DNA of 64,000 bases from Viridothelium virens. Taxonomy: Eukaryota; Ascomycota; Dothideomycetes; Trypetheliales; Trypetheliaceae. The notes beneath the pieces are model-generated. The model made no database searches. It had not been told where the DNA came from and was given only the letters and a program-made list of their open reading frames with translations. The stretch covers positions 1-64,000 of the forward strand of contig ML991832.1 of the NCBI GenBank assembly GCA_010094025.1, in the 5' to 3' direction. Position numbers and translations under genes: made by a program. Shown here in pieces: positions 1-12,293 of the stretch (positions within the stretch are counted from its first letter, which is position 1; each line of letters opens with the position of its first letter).

Positions 1-1019
1 AATTATTTTAATTAGTTGTGGAGATATTCATCTTTTAAAAAAGGCGAAAAGGTGTGCAGGTGGTGGGCCTGTGCAGGTGGTGGGGTAAACTTCTATCGGC
101 CGATAGCGCTGTTATCGGATAGCGGTATCGGACCTATCACGCCCAAGTCTGGACTTCTAGACCTTCAGACATGACAATGAACACCACCATTTGCACCACT
201 TTCGCTTCCCCGTTGTTGATCCCCAACACTTGAACATATTGTTTGCAGCTTCAAACATCGGCTATGACGTAGGTAATCACGCTTCAACATTTCGACAAGC
301 GAACAGTCGTCGTGGTAACTCAAACTAATTGAAAGTGACACTGAAGCCGAGACCGAAATGATAAACTGAATATCGAACGGACTATTGGATAATCAGGGTA
401 TCCGCGTTGATGGCTAGATAGAATTAATATCCAATAATTATCTAACCTCTATCAAGCTCCACCTAAATATCTGCTCTAGACCTACGGGACTTTGCAGTCC
501 TAATCCTAGACCAATCTCTTTAGGCTAACTTTTCCCAAGTCTAGAGATTTCACCTACATGAATTACGCCTCCTAGGACAAGTGGATGTCCATCATCATTA
601 CAAATCACTATGCAGGTTTGTGCACGATTGTTCAATGCAGGTACCAATCCTTCCAAAATCTGCGATGAAGGTTCTTCAAATGGGTCTTCTTATATCACAT
701 AAGCTTCAGTGGGAATTAATTGTAAGGCTCGACGTACACTCTTTGTTGTTGAAACGTCGTGTATATTGTGATTCACATATCCCACTTCCCAGCTCAACAT
801 GGCAATAGTAATAAACTCAGGTCGAATAGCATGAATGTAGACAAAAGCCTGAGAAAGTCTCAGAATCAAGTATCTCTTCTCTTGATTCTAAGGGCTTTTT
901 TGCAAGAATTAGAAGATGCTGAGAAGAGAGCCGTGTGATGAATGATTCGTGCGCAAAATTCCATCAATCAGAGAGTTCAAAGTCCCTGACCTCAGAGATA
1001 TTATATCGCCAGTCGAAGC
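1..1019. other. Intergenic, no gene recognised
   Basis: No supportable gene on either strand; the open frames are short and have no recognisable motifs. The only local structure is a 14-bp direct repeat (GTGCAGGTGGTGGG) at 54-67 and 71-84, followed by a short stretch rich in TATCGG/GATAGCG around 96-131. This could be old repeat debris, but I see no terminal repeats or coding remnant. Confidence 0.5.
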
Positions 1020-1880
1020 TCATCCCAAACCCACAGTCTGCGAAGAACGTAGAACTTGACAAGGTCGCTCTGCCATGTTTCGAGAATGCACTGACCTGGT
1101 CTGATTAGTTCTCGAGATTACACAAATTCTTGTAAGTACATATAGTGGTATACATACGATCTGTAATATGTTTATTTTCGGCCTATGAGGAGGTCTAGTC
1201 CATCCATAAAGTCCTCCCACGGCCCAGTCGCATAGATAGGGAGAACAAGTTTCGGGGTGCCTTTCCGCCAAGCTTTTCCGATCGTCGTCTACGCTTACTG
1301 ATATGCAAAAATGCCTGCGTGGTGTGTCCTTCAAGAAGATCCTGCAATGATCCTGAAACTCGGCTAGCCAATGAAGCCAGTTTGAGTTATAACCAGAAGG
1401 TATAAAACGAAGCTCAATGTCAAATTCCATTATCTGACAAAATGTATCGCGTCCGATCAGTTGGGTTATATCACTGGGTATCTCGCCTGAACGTTTTAGA
1501 AAGGGATCGCATAAGTCAAGGGTTAAGCATCTCTTCTGCTTCTTGATAAGCTCCAGGACTTCCGCAGTAATCTCCCGATTCAGCAGCAAGATTGCTGGGG
1601 TCACGAGGCCCCATTGAGGCATCACGGCCATATGACGCTCAAGGGCTGGGATACTTTCACCGTCCCGGTCGGTGCCAAACTGCCAGTTATCAAATTCAAG
1701 AAGCTCGTATTGGCGTTCCCAGTCTCTAAGTTTCTTCCAGATGCGGACAGGGTCCTCCCAGTCAAGACTTTGAAGGTATATCATGTCCCGAAGTTCGCGA
1801 GGAAATTTGAACAGTGTACCGTTGTATGCATGCTTTGCAGCTGAGAGTCTCACATTTGTAGCCTTTTCTGGTTGCTGCAT
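1020..1880 (-). CDS. F-box-like / 2EXR-type conserved fungal protein
   Basis: Predicted protein of about 286 residues from the first ATG (1880). The frame is open further upstream but has no ATG there. Near residue 27 it carries the FPRELRDMIY motif typical of the F-box-like N-terminus (LPxELRxxIY) of a large expanded fungal family, followed by a variable all-helical region. Members are usually unassigned, and a role in ubiquitin ligase substrate choice is only inferred from F-box resemblance. The last 30 or so residues are low in similarity cues, and a GTATGT near 1155-1160 could be a donor, so the C-terminus may be mis-modelled. A second protein with the same motif lies at 11265-12293. Family call is moderate; function unknown. 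Confidence 0.55.
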   Translation of the reverse strand: MQQPEKATNVRLSAAKHAYNGTLFKFPRELRDMIYLQSLDWEDPVRIWKKLRDWERQYELLEFDNWQFGTDRDGESIPALERHMAVMPQWGLVTPAILLLNREITAEVLELIKKQKRCLTLDLCDPFLKRSGEIPSDITQLIGRDTFCQIMEFDIELRFIPSGYNSNWLHWLAEFQDHCRIFLKDTPRRHFCISVSVDDDRKSLAERHPETCSPYLCDWAVGGLYGWTRPPHRPKINILQIVCIPLYVLTRICVISRTNQTRSVHSRNMAERPCQVLRSSQTVGLG

Positions 1881-3276
1881 TGCGCTCGTAGCCGAAGTCT
1901 CTGGACTACGAATGCTTTTCAAGTATGTTGCAAGCTCAGTACTCTTGCCAAGTAAGTAACCGAAATGTGCGTATCCGTAGCAATGATAGTTGGGTTTTGG
2001 GGCTGAGTACAATCGTTTGCGATCGTCTCTGGAGAAATCTTCGCAAAGACTGATGCTAGATTATAAGTTGACCACGGAAGCTGGGGTAGACCTGAAGCAA
2101 TGGTGGCTGTTCTTTAATAGTATGGCATTGTCAGAAACGAGTGAGGCTAACGATTGGGCTATTAGCCAGTCACACTGGCTCAAAGTCTGTTTTGTGAGTG
2201 ATAGGTATACTGTATGGGATCATGCTCCATCACCCAAAAGTTTTCTTTGACCGGTCAAATACTGACCTGGAAGTGGGACTATGAATATGGACCTGCCTCT
2301 TCTTACTTTGGGATTTTAGTAATGTGACTTGCTGCGTTTGGTTTGTGATTAATAGTTCTGATTTGCCAGCAACATCGTGTGGATGCGGCGCTCATCATGC
2401 CCTTTCCTTCACTCATCGGACCTGTAGATCCGGAGCCTAGTGAAAAAAGCGACCAGAAAAATTGCCCTTTCGCGGCTTCGCCTCGCGATCCACTCCTTTC
2501 AGTTGTGGTGCGGCACACCTGTGACAGAGAAGTGGGTCACCACCTGATCCCAAAAGTGCCGGCCAGTTCAAGGCAGGAGACTTCTGATAGATACGCTAGT
2601 ATTCCAGATGTGTGACGCGTCAGAAAGCTTCGCGATGCACATTCTCTGCAGGGCTCATTTTCCAACCTTGCAGATCCGGAATCATCCTCATCGTCTTCCC
2701 GCAGACTCATCGGTCCTTGCTTAGGATCTTTTCTCGTCTAATTGGCCAGTGTTTGGATGCCGAGACGCCGTACAGATATCGCCCGTGATTCGAAAAGCAG
2801 ACTGATTGATTTACGTACCTATTTTGGAATGTTACTCGAATTTAGGCAGAACAGACTGCCATCTCAACCGAATTGTAGAGTGCATGTTGTAGATCCACAA
2901 GCACGAATGTAGAGCTAGCAGTGCTACGAGAAAGCCTTTACGATGTTACAGACAGGATGCTGACAAATGCTTCGCTTAGGGATAATGCCATATTTCCACA
3001 TGAAGAAAATCAATATTAGTGAGTGCAGTGTGAAAGACTGTTCGGACTCATTGTGTTGTGTTCAATTCACACACTCGAGAAAGATTATTCAAGAGACTAG
3101 ACAAGTGAGCGTCTATAGAAATGAGATGAGGAGGCTGGCTTCAGCGGCGCACTGCCGCTGCGCTCCGCATTGCGACGTGCGAGGTGTCACCACCAACGAA
3201 AAGGGAATTATCTATGAAGCGAAAAGACCGGAAGTCTCGAAGATTACCGCAATGGCAACTAATTGCTGCCAAAATC
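1881..3276. other. Intergenic, no gene recognised
   Basis: 1.4 kb between the F-box-like gene and the 3' end of the laccase. Short overlapping frames occur on both strands, but none has a domain, signal peptide or plausible splicing. Part of it must hold the promoter of the leftward F-box-like gene and the 3' UTR of the laccase. Confidence 0.5.
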
Positions 3277-5461
3277 CTAGACACCAGAGTCATATTCGAC
3301 CAGCCCATCGCTAGTCTGCCACGTATCCCACGTCGAGCAGACGTCTGATAAGCCCGTAGTTCCGCTTGTTGTATTCCCATTGCTGTATAATGAGGCAATC
3401 TCTGTCCTACGCTCGACCCACTGCAGATCGAGACCCATGCTTATATGCCACCCAATGTGACAGTGCATGAGCCAAGCGCCAGGGTTGTCTGCCTGCCAGG
3501 CAAGGACAACATAGCCAGATGCGGGCAACATTGCTACGTCTCGACGTGGTGGGTTGGCAGTATTTAGTGTTGGATCGGCAGACGCGTACGTTCCACTACC
3601 AGAAGCAAGCTGATAAAAGTCATGACCTATAGAGATTCAAATGTCAGCATGCGCCTCTGGGAAAGGCTGTCTTCCGCCTTCAAAGGACTTGGAGAAGGAG
3701 GGAGGGGTTGAGAGGGACTGACCGTGAAGATGAATTGGGTGGGGAACAGCGTCCACGGTTTCGATGATGGTATATACCCATTCATTGGCAGTGTTGAGTT
3801 CATAGACATTACTTGAGCTGGCAAAGGTGGTGTTACCATTGATGACTTGAAGGACCGTAGGGTCGTCGTAGTCAACTTGCATGGTCTCACTGCCGATGTA
3901 CCATTTCAAAACCGTGAGATCGGTGAGATCGTCATCCAACGCGACGGTTACTGGGAGATCGGGACTGTAAGAACTCGAGCCGGCATCTAAAGAGAGATAA
4001 GGGACAAGAGACGCTGCGGGCTCATCTTCGCAAGCACCGACACGGATACTCTGATCCCAAGCTGTTGTGGTTGGCGTACCGGTGCTGCTCCCGTAGTGGA
4101 CAATGCCTAACCGGGGTCAGTACTACTGAGAAAAACAGAGTGGACAGGTACGACGGACCAAGAATGTTGTCTGGATTTTCGTTGTTGCTGCAAAATGAGT
4201 CTGGGATAGCTCGCATCCAGAAATCGGAGGCAACAGCACTTTCATTGGCGGTCACAATGATGTCATATCTCTGACCCATACCTATAGAAGTAAGCAGGTG
4301 GTCGAAGCTAGAGCGATTCATTCAACGATACCAATAGCAAGCACTGTCGTCTCGTACGGTACAATAGGAACGAAGTCCATAGCGATAACTTGTAAAGTAT
4401 GATTGTCAATGCTGAAGTCAAAGTGTGAATCAATAGATGGATTCACAAGTCGAAACAAGTACGAAGTCCCAGACGTAAAGGTAGTTGAGAATCTGGTGCC
4501 GGTCGTGTTTTCCCAGACATTAGTGCCGTTTATAAGGCCTGTATCCAGAGTTGGCGGACCACTAGTCTCTGCGGTCGTGTAGAGGGCGTCTGCAGTCTCA
4601 TGATCCCAGTCACTGAGGAACAAAGACCCAAGGTCTACGTCGTAATTGGCGGTCGCTGGTCCGTGAATGACGATACCACCATAGACGCCTTCCCATGCCT
4701 GAAGACTGTAATGAGAATGATACCAGCTACGACATATCAGCTACTACGCTTGCTTAGAATATGAGACTTTACATACCTAGAGCCGTATTGGGTGGCTCTC
4801 CAAGTCTATTCACTCCGTCAGTAAACAGAGGTGATAGCAGGCAAAGGTGTCTTACGTATGTCATGGCGGCACCAGGCGCCACAGGGCATTGTGTTATTGA
4901 ATTGACGCCATCTGCCGGATTCGTATAGTTTTGTCGAATTCCGTGGAAACTAAGAAGGTCAAGACGTCAGCTGAGAGCCCATTGGTCCTCGACAGAGGGA
5001 TTTACTGAATGCTAGTGCCGTTGGTCGAAAGACTATTAGTTACGTGAACAACGACAGTATCCCCCCTTAAGATATGTTAGCGGGGCCCACACAAAGAGTC
5101 TAGGGAACTTGCCAGTCTGCTTCAATTGTTGGACCAGGAATACTTCCATTGACAGCTGTAGATTGTCAGCACGTGTATTTACTAAGCGAAGATACTGGAT
5201 AGACTCACTGAGCACATTGCGAGAGACACCATCAGGGGCCAGCGTCGTATTCGTAAGTTCAAAGTAATACTCTCTGGTTACGCCAGTATCTGGAACTTCT
5301 TCATAGTAGTTTGTACTTGTGTCGTAATCACACCAGACAGAGCGATCAGTAGCAGAGTTACCGCTACAGGCAGCTCGAGGAGCTAATTGAGATTTCGATG
5401 CCGCTGGAACGGCAAAAGCCGCAGAAAAGAGCGTGGAAAAAGTGAAGACCGTGGCCTTCAT
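3277..5461 (-). CDS. Secreted ascomycete laccase (multicopper oxidase)
   Basis: Extracellular p-diphenol:O2 oxidoreductase, 576 residues, from nine exons: 5461-5209, 5155-5113, 5065-5006, 4949-4856, 4805-4777, 4726-4332, 4281-4159, 4106-3723 and 3626-3277. The joined frame is open throughout. It begins with a signal peptide (MKATVFTFSTLFSAAFAVPA). All four copper motifs are present: HFHG (119-122), WYHSHY (161-166), HPIHLHGHDF (455-464) and HCHIGWH (515-521). Leu526, ten residues after Cys516, is the expected axial position. The C-terminus ends DSGV, the processed plug typical of ascomycete laccases. Intron 2 (5112-5066) is a GC-AG intron with a perfect GCAAGT donor. A TATA-like TCTATAAG sits about 100 bp upstream of the ATG. 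Roles in phenolic detoxification, pigment or lignin-related oxidation are known for the family; the substrate here is not deducible. Confidence 0.93.
5066..5112 (-). other. GC-AG intron in laccase
   Basis: 47-bp intron with donor GCAAGT and acceptor CTTAAG. Splicing it joins GAC-TG to G-GGG-GAT and restores the conserved D-W-G-D segment of the first cupredoxin domain; no GT donor gives this frame. Confidence 0.8.
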
Positions 5462-7167
5462 TATGAATTCTCGATTGTACTACCAATAGAAAAATGAATG
5501 GATACTTTAGAGAAGAATGGCGAATAATGGGAATGCAAGCGTGAAAGCAGAATAAGACAACTTATAGAGATACAGAGACCGAGATAGCGGTAGGCTATGT
5601 GGGATGTCTTCGTAAGAGGCCACTGGGGAGCCCTGAGCTCGAAAGATCGAAAAGCAAGTCAAAGTAACAGCCACGAAGTCGTCGTACTTACACTTCCAAC
5701 CCCAGAACGTGCATGTCAATATTGCTACAGTATGCATTTTCGGGAAGAAAGGCGTGCCGAGTCAAGATTCGAGATGGGTACCTGTAGGATCTCCGGAGAC
5801 TGGCTCAGCTCCCGTAAAGGGTATCAAAAGCGCATATCTTGCTCCAAGCGGAAAACTTAGAGAAGAACGCGCAAGCTCTGACGATACTGCTAGAGCGAAA
5901 ATCGTTCATTGAAGGTTTGAAGTGCTATTCTGAGGCCCACATAAAATTTCGACGTTACCGCCGGAAAAAGAACGTTCACACCAGACAAGCAAACGTGAAA
6001 CAGATGACTCGCGTTCCAATGATTCGTGCATTCCAGGGAAGCGTGTACATAACTTCCGTACTGGGGTTCATGTTCACGTAAGATGTGAGCATGATATACG
6101 GCTCGAGTTTCCACGTTCTTGGTTTTCGATTCTAAGGCCGAGATATCGTTTTGAGGGTGATGTGGAGTTCACAGAGCGCGCGGCGCAGACTAAACGCTGA
6201 CGAACGAGGACTCGTAAGGTTGATTTCGCTTATGTGGTAAAGAAAGCCGTTAGAGCCAGCTTAAAGTTAGCAGAATCCAAGTTTTTGGGTTTGTGTACGG
6301 AATAAACCACCTAAACCATGCTGGAGTCCATCACACCGGAGTCCAGCGGAGTCTTGGGCTTCGTGGCTTGACCATGAAGAGATGGATCCAGGCGGATCTG
6401 CACGAAAACGGAAAGAAAATAGTGATTAGCTGCAATCAGATCTAGTCCTAATATGGGCGATGAGGGCTCCGTCTTCGGCAGAGAAAGGCTCAAGATGGGA
6501 TACATGTCGATGGCCCCTAACTGCCGAAGAAGCGAGGGCCAACCGTCTACGCAAGCTCCAGTGACAGGGACAAGGAGTGCCGTTCAAACGGTAGAAAACT
6601 TCCTCGCTGATACAGGCCGGAACCCAGCGCTGCGGAATGCCGCGTGACCGAGGCGCGATGCAGCAGTGTGCGACAAGGGGCACTGCACGGAGTAGTATTG
6701 GTGTGGTGTTGTGTTGTTGTGTGACGAGGTGCGAGGGAAGACGCCGCGACGCACGCACGCACCCCTGAATGGCCGGAAGTTTCCTGAAACCCCAGCCCTA
6801 CCTAACTGTCGCTCTGGTCATCCGGCACCCGGCACGTCCACATATCCGATATCCTCGATCGTTGCTAATGAACTCCTCTCCATTCAAAGCAAAAAGTGGT
6901 CTAAGCCCCCAAAACTAGCCGCGTCCGACTGCAGCCACGCTGAGCACGCATTTCAAGGCTGTGAACTCAAGCTTTATCCCAGGATAGGTGGGATGCTACC
7001 TACGAATGTCATGACGCGTTATCATTATCACCCGTTTACATGTACGTCCTGCAGCGCTGAGACTAAACACTCGCATAAAATGCCTGTCTGCCCTCTGTCG
7101 TTTGATTTCTCTACCCAGTCTCTCTCTCATCTCAAATCTACTCACTCAGGCCGAATTTGATACGACC
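5462..7167. other. Intergenic, divergent promoters of laccase and small secreted protein
   Basis: 1.7 kb separating the start of the leftward laccase from the rightward secreted-protein gene, so it should contain both promoters. A TATA-like element for the laccase lies at about 5561-5570 (minus strand). A short CGCACGCACGCAC run is at 6748-6762 and a pyrimidine-rich stretch precedes the secreted-protein ATG (7100-7150). No other gene is supportable. Confidence 0.5.
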
Positions 7168-8003
7168 ATGATGCGTTCGTTCGTTATTCTACTTAGCTTC
7201 ATTGCTGCTCTTGCAGTTGGTGCTTCAAAAATCGAACAGCGAGACGCGCTCACTATAGGTCGTCTCTACGGCTATGGGACAAATATTGGAGGGCTTCCGT
7301 TGTTTTATGGAGACGGTAAGAATAAGGAAGTAGCTTATCACAACGGTCGCTAATCTGTGGTACAGGCATTGCGTATCTAGGCAAAAATGCCCCCAGCAAT
7401 GTCTCTCTAGCGATGAATGTGACATGTAAGTAGCACCGCGGTTACTGTCGCTCGATATGGTCACCCCTACCTTATGTATCTCCCGTCATCCATATGAACC
7501 TCGAAAGGCCGAAGTTGTGAATCGATAATAAAGAAAGCCTCCTAATACCAGAGTGACAAAAGAACCAATGACGTCCGGAGAGATTTTGAGTCGCGTCGTG
7601 TCGCTGATCATTTCCTAACAATGGTACTGACCGACTGCGTGTTTTAGTCCTGCACCCCTCCAGCTCGAACATGAGCGTGATTGCGGATCCCTTGAACAGC
7701 AATACTACTATTCTTACTCCGCCATCACTTTTCATCAATGCGGCTCCAAATGCTGTCGAGCCTGCAGGATTCATAACTCTAGATAATACGACGAACTCGA
7801 CCACCGAGACAGATTTCACCATTTTCGGAAGTGCACTCTACTTCAAGAACTCGTCGGGTCCCATCCAAGCACAGTTCTATGCCTCACCAACAGATACTGA
7901 TGGCACTTACGTATTGAAGTGGAACACTAACAATATAGTCGAATCGAATAGCGTGCCTGTCACTTTGAAGAATATAGCTCCTCCATCAATTTTGGCACGG
8001 TAA
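7168..8003 (+). CDS. Small secreted protein, unknown family
   Basis: Predicted 187-residue protein from exons 7168-7315, 7366-7425 and 7648-8003, joined in one frame by GT-AG introns of 50 and 222 bp. The second intron is unusually long for this region, and a missed small exon is possible. It begins MMRSFVILLSFIAALAVGAS, a clear signal peptide, and has no C-terminal membrane anchor. The mature part is Asn/Thr/Ser-rich with many N-x-S/T sites and almost no Cys. Its N-terminal segment YGYGTNIGGLPLFYGDG looks conserved in style but I cannot assign it to a named family. It could be a cell-wall or effector-type secreted protein; that is inference only. Confidence 0.7.
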
Positions 8004-9025
8004 AGCTCATAAAGCTCCAGGAACAAGCAATGGTATCTGCGTCAGTTTCTGTCATGTCCGAGTCTTGTTCTAGGTGTTCATTGAGTATGAAGGGTAGAAT
8101 TCACACGGTTTTCTATCATCATTTCCAATTCTCCGATTAAATTCTGTTGAGGCGGGTGTGTTGAAGAGTCCTATGCACTGACATCATACATTTCATTTCG
8201 CCTTACACATCGAATGTAATAAGAAGTTGTACCTGTCCACACTCATTCCCGCAAAAAATTTGGTGCTTCAGCAAACCACAAAGCAATACCTTTTGTGCTC
8301 TCAACTTCTATGAATGTCGGCATGCAAAGGCTCATGTGTCTTGCATATAGCTCAGTTCCTTGAAGAACCTGGGTAGCACCATGGAACCACCTCTTGAAAT
8401 GGAAAATCTGCGGGGTCATACTTCATTACTAAGTCCGACTATAAACAGAATTACATTGATGCCTTTTAATAGCCTAGGAGACCGTATTATTGAGGCAAGA
8501 CATTGGTGAATACGAGCTAGACCCGCGACAAAGAGTGAGAAGTTACATTAACATACAGGTCACACTTCTCAGTTGCCACATGAAACCACACAGTGAAGAT
8601 GGTGTACCTTAGCATGAAAGTATTTCGCTGCCTACGGTTTGGACTTTTCTCGACCAACGCTGGTTGTATTGCCGGTAGAATATGCCATAGCCGTCGCGCG
8701 ACATGTCCAAGCTGCAATTGAAAAAACGATATTATGAAGCATTATCTTGAGGGCTATTATATAGCAAAACAGGATTCTCTGACCTTATAATGAAAATGAA
8801 GGCCACAATTTGCAAATCTGGACTCGAACGCGCCAAGCACCCCGAGTATAAACGTCACAATGCACTATTTTACATGCTTAATCAACCTTGCTAGCTCAAC
8901 CCAGATAATCCGAGAATGTTTCTGAAGCGATTATCTGCTTTCCTTGCCGGTTCAATACTTTGCTGCAGGACGGATAGGATATCTTCATCAAGATCACGAG
9001 TAGGTCCACCGACCATACAGCTTAG
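8004..9025. other. Intergenic, no gene recognised
   Basis: About 1 kb with no convincing coding region. The 5' exon and promoter of the Cys-rich membrane protein that follows should lie in its right part. ATG 8916 starts a signal-peptide-like run (MFLKRLSAFLAGSILC), but I could not join it to the downstream frame with a good intron. Confidence 0.45.
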
Positions 9026-9930
9026 ATCTTGTTTCGTTGCGCCTTTGATCCATTGGGCATCATCATCTATGCCTCCGGCGCAAGAAATTCGGTAAGATTA
9101 ACGGCTTTGTTCTTCAGTAGACTTCCGTTTAACCAAGGTCGTACTTACACGAACAATACAAAATGTCCTAGCTCGGATTCTTGCTGTCAGACTGCTGGAC
9201 AATGTACGCCAACGCGTCTCTGCTTTTCCAACGATAATTCAGCTATTCTCGTGCGAGCATCTTGTGCAAATAATCCCTGGACTTTAGCTACCTGTGCCCA
9301 GATATGTCTCTACCGTATATCATACCATCTACATATCCTCTTTGCTTACAAGCTGACCTGTATCTCTCAGAAACGACAACTGGCTTCTTGCCGCGTATCA
9401 ATATTTGTGATGATGGTAGTTACTGCTGCGATAACGATCCATCCTGCTGCGTTGACAAGAAGGGTGCACTTCTTGATGCGACAAATGGCGAAGTGATTAG
9501 CTTTGCAAACACCACTAATACTTCTTCATCTACCAGTACTAGCTCAACTTCCACTAGCGTTGGCCCATTCACGTCGTATTCAATATCCGTCTCCCCACTT
9601 TCCACGCCTTCGTTCATCATGCAAAAGCCCAACAGGAACTCAATCTCGAAGGGCGCTAAGGCTGGTATTGGAGTCGGAGTTGCATCTGGTGTTTTTTCAG
9701 CCATCTTGATAGGATTAATCTTGTTCTCGTTCATTAAAAAGAAGCCTCCAAATCAAGGTCACATCAGCAAGGACAGCCCGCCCACTTCTGGCGAGTCACA
9801 GAAACCTGTCGGAGCCCAAACTACGAAAGATGCGAAACTCCCAAAGTATGGAGATCCCGAGCCATCTGCAGAACTGCCAGCGACAGATATACAAGAACTA
9901 CCTGATCAAGCTCATACTCTCATGGATTGA
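9026..9930 (+). CDS. Cys-rich single-pass membrane protein, 5' end uncertain
   Basis: At least 282 residues from exons 9026-9314 and 9371-9930, joined by a 56-bp GT-AG intron that gives the smooth junction CLY/QTTTGF. The extracellular part holds Cys pairs (SSDSCC, SYCC, PSCCVDKKG) arranged as in a common fungal family: Cys-rich ectodomain, then a Ser/Thr-rich stalk, then one membrane segment (GIGVGVASGVFSAILIGLILF) after SKGAKAG, then a basic stop and a Pro/Ser-rich cytoplasmic tail. Members are unassigned; cell-wall sensing is often proposed from architecture alone. The true start codon is not resolved. ATG 8916 begins a plausible signal peptide but lies in another frame and would need an intron with weak sites. 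Confidence 0.65.
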
Positions 9931-11264
9931 TCGAGACTGTGTTGACATACCGAAAATGGGATGTATCGATATCAATATATAAACGACGGAAATCTTCGAG
10001 GGACCTATAGCTTCTTCACAGTCCATGCTTCTTATTAGTGCCCACGTATACCTACCATGGACCTGGCTAGATGATCTGTCCTTGCCCGCTATCTGAATAA
10101 GGAAGAGCATTTGATATCTCAATGTCTCATCAGTCTGAGAGCGCGGCTCAAGCATCTTCGTGCAGCTATCATATCTGTCAAAGTTCCAGGTAGGAAAATG
10201 ATTGTAAAGGTCAAGATCTCTCTTCCTCCTATCTGGCTAGGAAATGAAGCTGTATATATACACCGTAACAACCCCTGTATCTTCGGGATCTCATCCTTCT
10301 GCTTCCGAGAGTATTAGTCAGCTAAATGACCTAGAACTCTCTGATATAGCTAGGATAATATTGACAATATCTCCGTCCCAGGTGTTCGGTTTTCCGAGTG
10401 ATATAGCTCACTCTAGCGTGATCTTGGTTTCGTTGATTTCTTCGACATGTATATTTACGGATGCAGACATAGTAAAGTTACGCTGTTCGGAATCTTCGTA
10501 TTTATATATGTCACGGTCACATCCCCCTTACTAGGCTCAAGATGGAATGAACGACCACAATATCAAGCCAACCAGCATGATACGCCTGGTACTATATATA
10601 AAGCCAATAATATCACTTTTCTGGTGAGTCTAAACTCAAGCCAGGACGGTAAACTCCTGACGCAAGACTAGTCTTATCTCATTAATCCTTACTTACGAGT
10701 GTGAGAGGCTCTCGGAGCACGCACGTCCTTAGACTCTCCAAATTCCCAGAGTAAATGAATCGTGCAAATTGCACTACGCTATCAATTCTGAAGAACGAGC
10801 TAGGACAGTTACCTCAAAAACGTAACCATGGAGAAGTTCTCTGAATATAATCAGGCAAACTTATACCAACTATATGTCCGCATATGTATCGTGGCCATTT
10901 AACAACGCAGGTAGTATAATTTCAACGTTTCTACGCAAGTTTTTGAATGCATGTCTTAAATATCATCCAGATCACACTCAGAGAGAGTCAACATGTCACA
11001 CCTGTGTAACTGGTGACAGCCTCCCAATTCGATGATGCATCACTTGAACTCACGCGTTGCCAGCAATGGTCGTCACTGATCACACGGTCCAACGCAACGC
11101 GTGTGAGCGCAATCATTGCGTTCTCTTAGCGACCTCCAAGGATCAATCCTTCTTCAGCTAAATGTAATTTCCGTCAACCAGAGGATAGTCCAAGCTCACC
11201 ATCATCTATCCAGCGTACCATCAAGAAGCATACAGATTTTACACAGAGTCAAAAAAAAAGAAGC
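9931..11264. other. Intergenic, AT-leaning, no gene recognised
   Basis: 1.3 kb with only short unrelated frames; contains the promoter of the next gene. A poly-A run (nine A) at 11251-11259 lies just before its ATG. Confidence 0.5.
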
Positions 11265-12293
11265 ATGCCAGTCGCTCTACATCTCATGCGCCAATTCGAC
11301 ATGGTTTCCAAAAGGTCTAGAGAAAAGGCCGGCTCGGAAAATCACGGAGGCTTCCGACTCCTCGATCTACCCCTAGAGCTGCGAATGAGGGTGTACAGCT
11401 TTGCCCTGGAGTCCAAAATCCTGATATCGAGGCGTATTGGCAGAGAATCAGTACCCAGAACATCCAAGCTCCATGGGATATTCCTGAGACTCAAACCACA
11501 CGACCACTTCCCCGACCATTGCAACACCTGCAGAATTAGAAAGGACCTTGGCGACACACTACCAACACATCCATCTTTCAACCTTGCCCTAACCAGCAAG
11601 CAGGTTAGAAATGAAGTCATCCACCAGATGGTCCTTGACAAGAGAGATGACGCCGCATTTCTTATTCCAGATTGCAACCCTTCTCTTAGCAGCTTTTCTC
11701 ACGTCCAAGAGTTCATTGCTTGTCTTACCCATGAAGAGCAAGAGATCTTCATAGCCAGAGGACTCCGCATCAAGATCTGCGAACAATGCAGTCCCCATCT
11801 TGGTCTCTCTATCGCTGAAGTACTCCCATACTTCAAGCATATCACCTTCGAGATGCCCTTTCGAGTGATTGAAGAACCACCCAAGGGCGAGAGACTGTAC
11901 GGCGACCTTGTTCAGACAGCTCCATTGTCTGTCTTCGATAGTGAAACGAGCCGGTGGCAGATGTGCTTTACGCTACAAGAATACGATATTCGCGTTGCGG
12001 CTGCGGTCTCAAATGTACGAACCAAGGTCCTGAGGCAGTTGTTGAATAGGAGATCCATTGGTGAGGTGCTAGGAAACGACAAGTATCTAGATTTGGAAGC
12101 GGACAAAGCGGGAAAAAAGCCAGATGATGTTTGGGACTGCAATATCAACTCCATCGCCATTGCAGAGAGACTCGGAGAAAAGGGCACGGCAGAAAAAATA
12201 ATGCAGCTCGAGGTACTGGCTAGGAAAGTGAGAGAGGTCCGACCGGAAGAACGAATCCGTCTCGAGGAGTGGCAGAAGTGCGCGAGTCTGTGA
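11265..12293 (+). CDS. F-box-like / 2EXR-type conserved fungal protein
   Basis: Uninterrupted 342-residue protein. Residues about 30-45 read LLDLPLELRMRVYSFAL, the LPxELRxxVY F-box-like signature of an expanded fungal family. A Cys pair (CNTCRIRK) and the segment LALTSKQVRNEV follow, which is where these proteins usually carry the 'LxxxxRqiRxE' helix. The C-terminal third is charged and helical. Function is unassigned; it shares only the signature with the protein at 1020-1880. The start at 11265 is the first ATG before the motif, and a later in-frame Met (LHLMRQFDM) is possible. Confidence 0.75.
   Translation: MPVALHLMRQFDMVSKRSREKAGSENHGGFRLLDLPLELRMRVYSFALESKILISRRIGRESVPRTSKLHGIFLRLKPHDHFPDHCNTCRIRKDLGDTLPTHPSFNLALTSKQVRNEVIHQMVLDKRDDAAFLIPDCNPSLSSFSHVQEFIACLTHEEQEIFIARGLRIKICEQCSPHLGLSIAEVLPYFKHITFEMPFRVIEEPPKGERLYGDLVQTAPLSVFDSETSRWQMCFTLQEYDIRVAAAVSNVRTKVLRQLLNRRSIGEVLGNDKYLDLEADKAGKKPDDVWDCNINSIAIAERLGEKGTAEKIMQLEVLARKVREVRPEERIRLEEWQKCASL

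Noticed and set aside
8916-8990. Signal-peptide-like start MFLKRLSAFLAGSILC as first exon of the Cys-rich membrane protein
   Set aside because: The frame does not match the downstream exon and the only introns that would join them are shorter than 30 bp or have poor donor sites.
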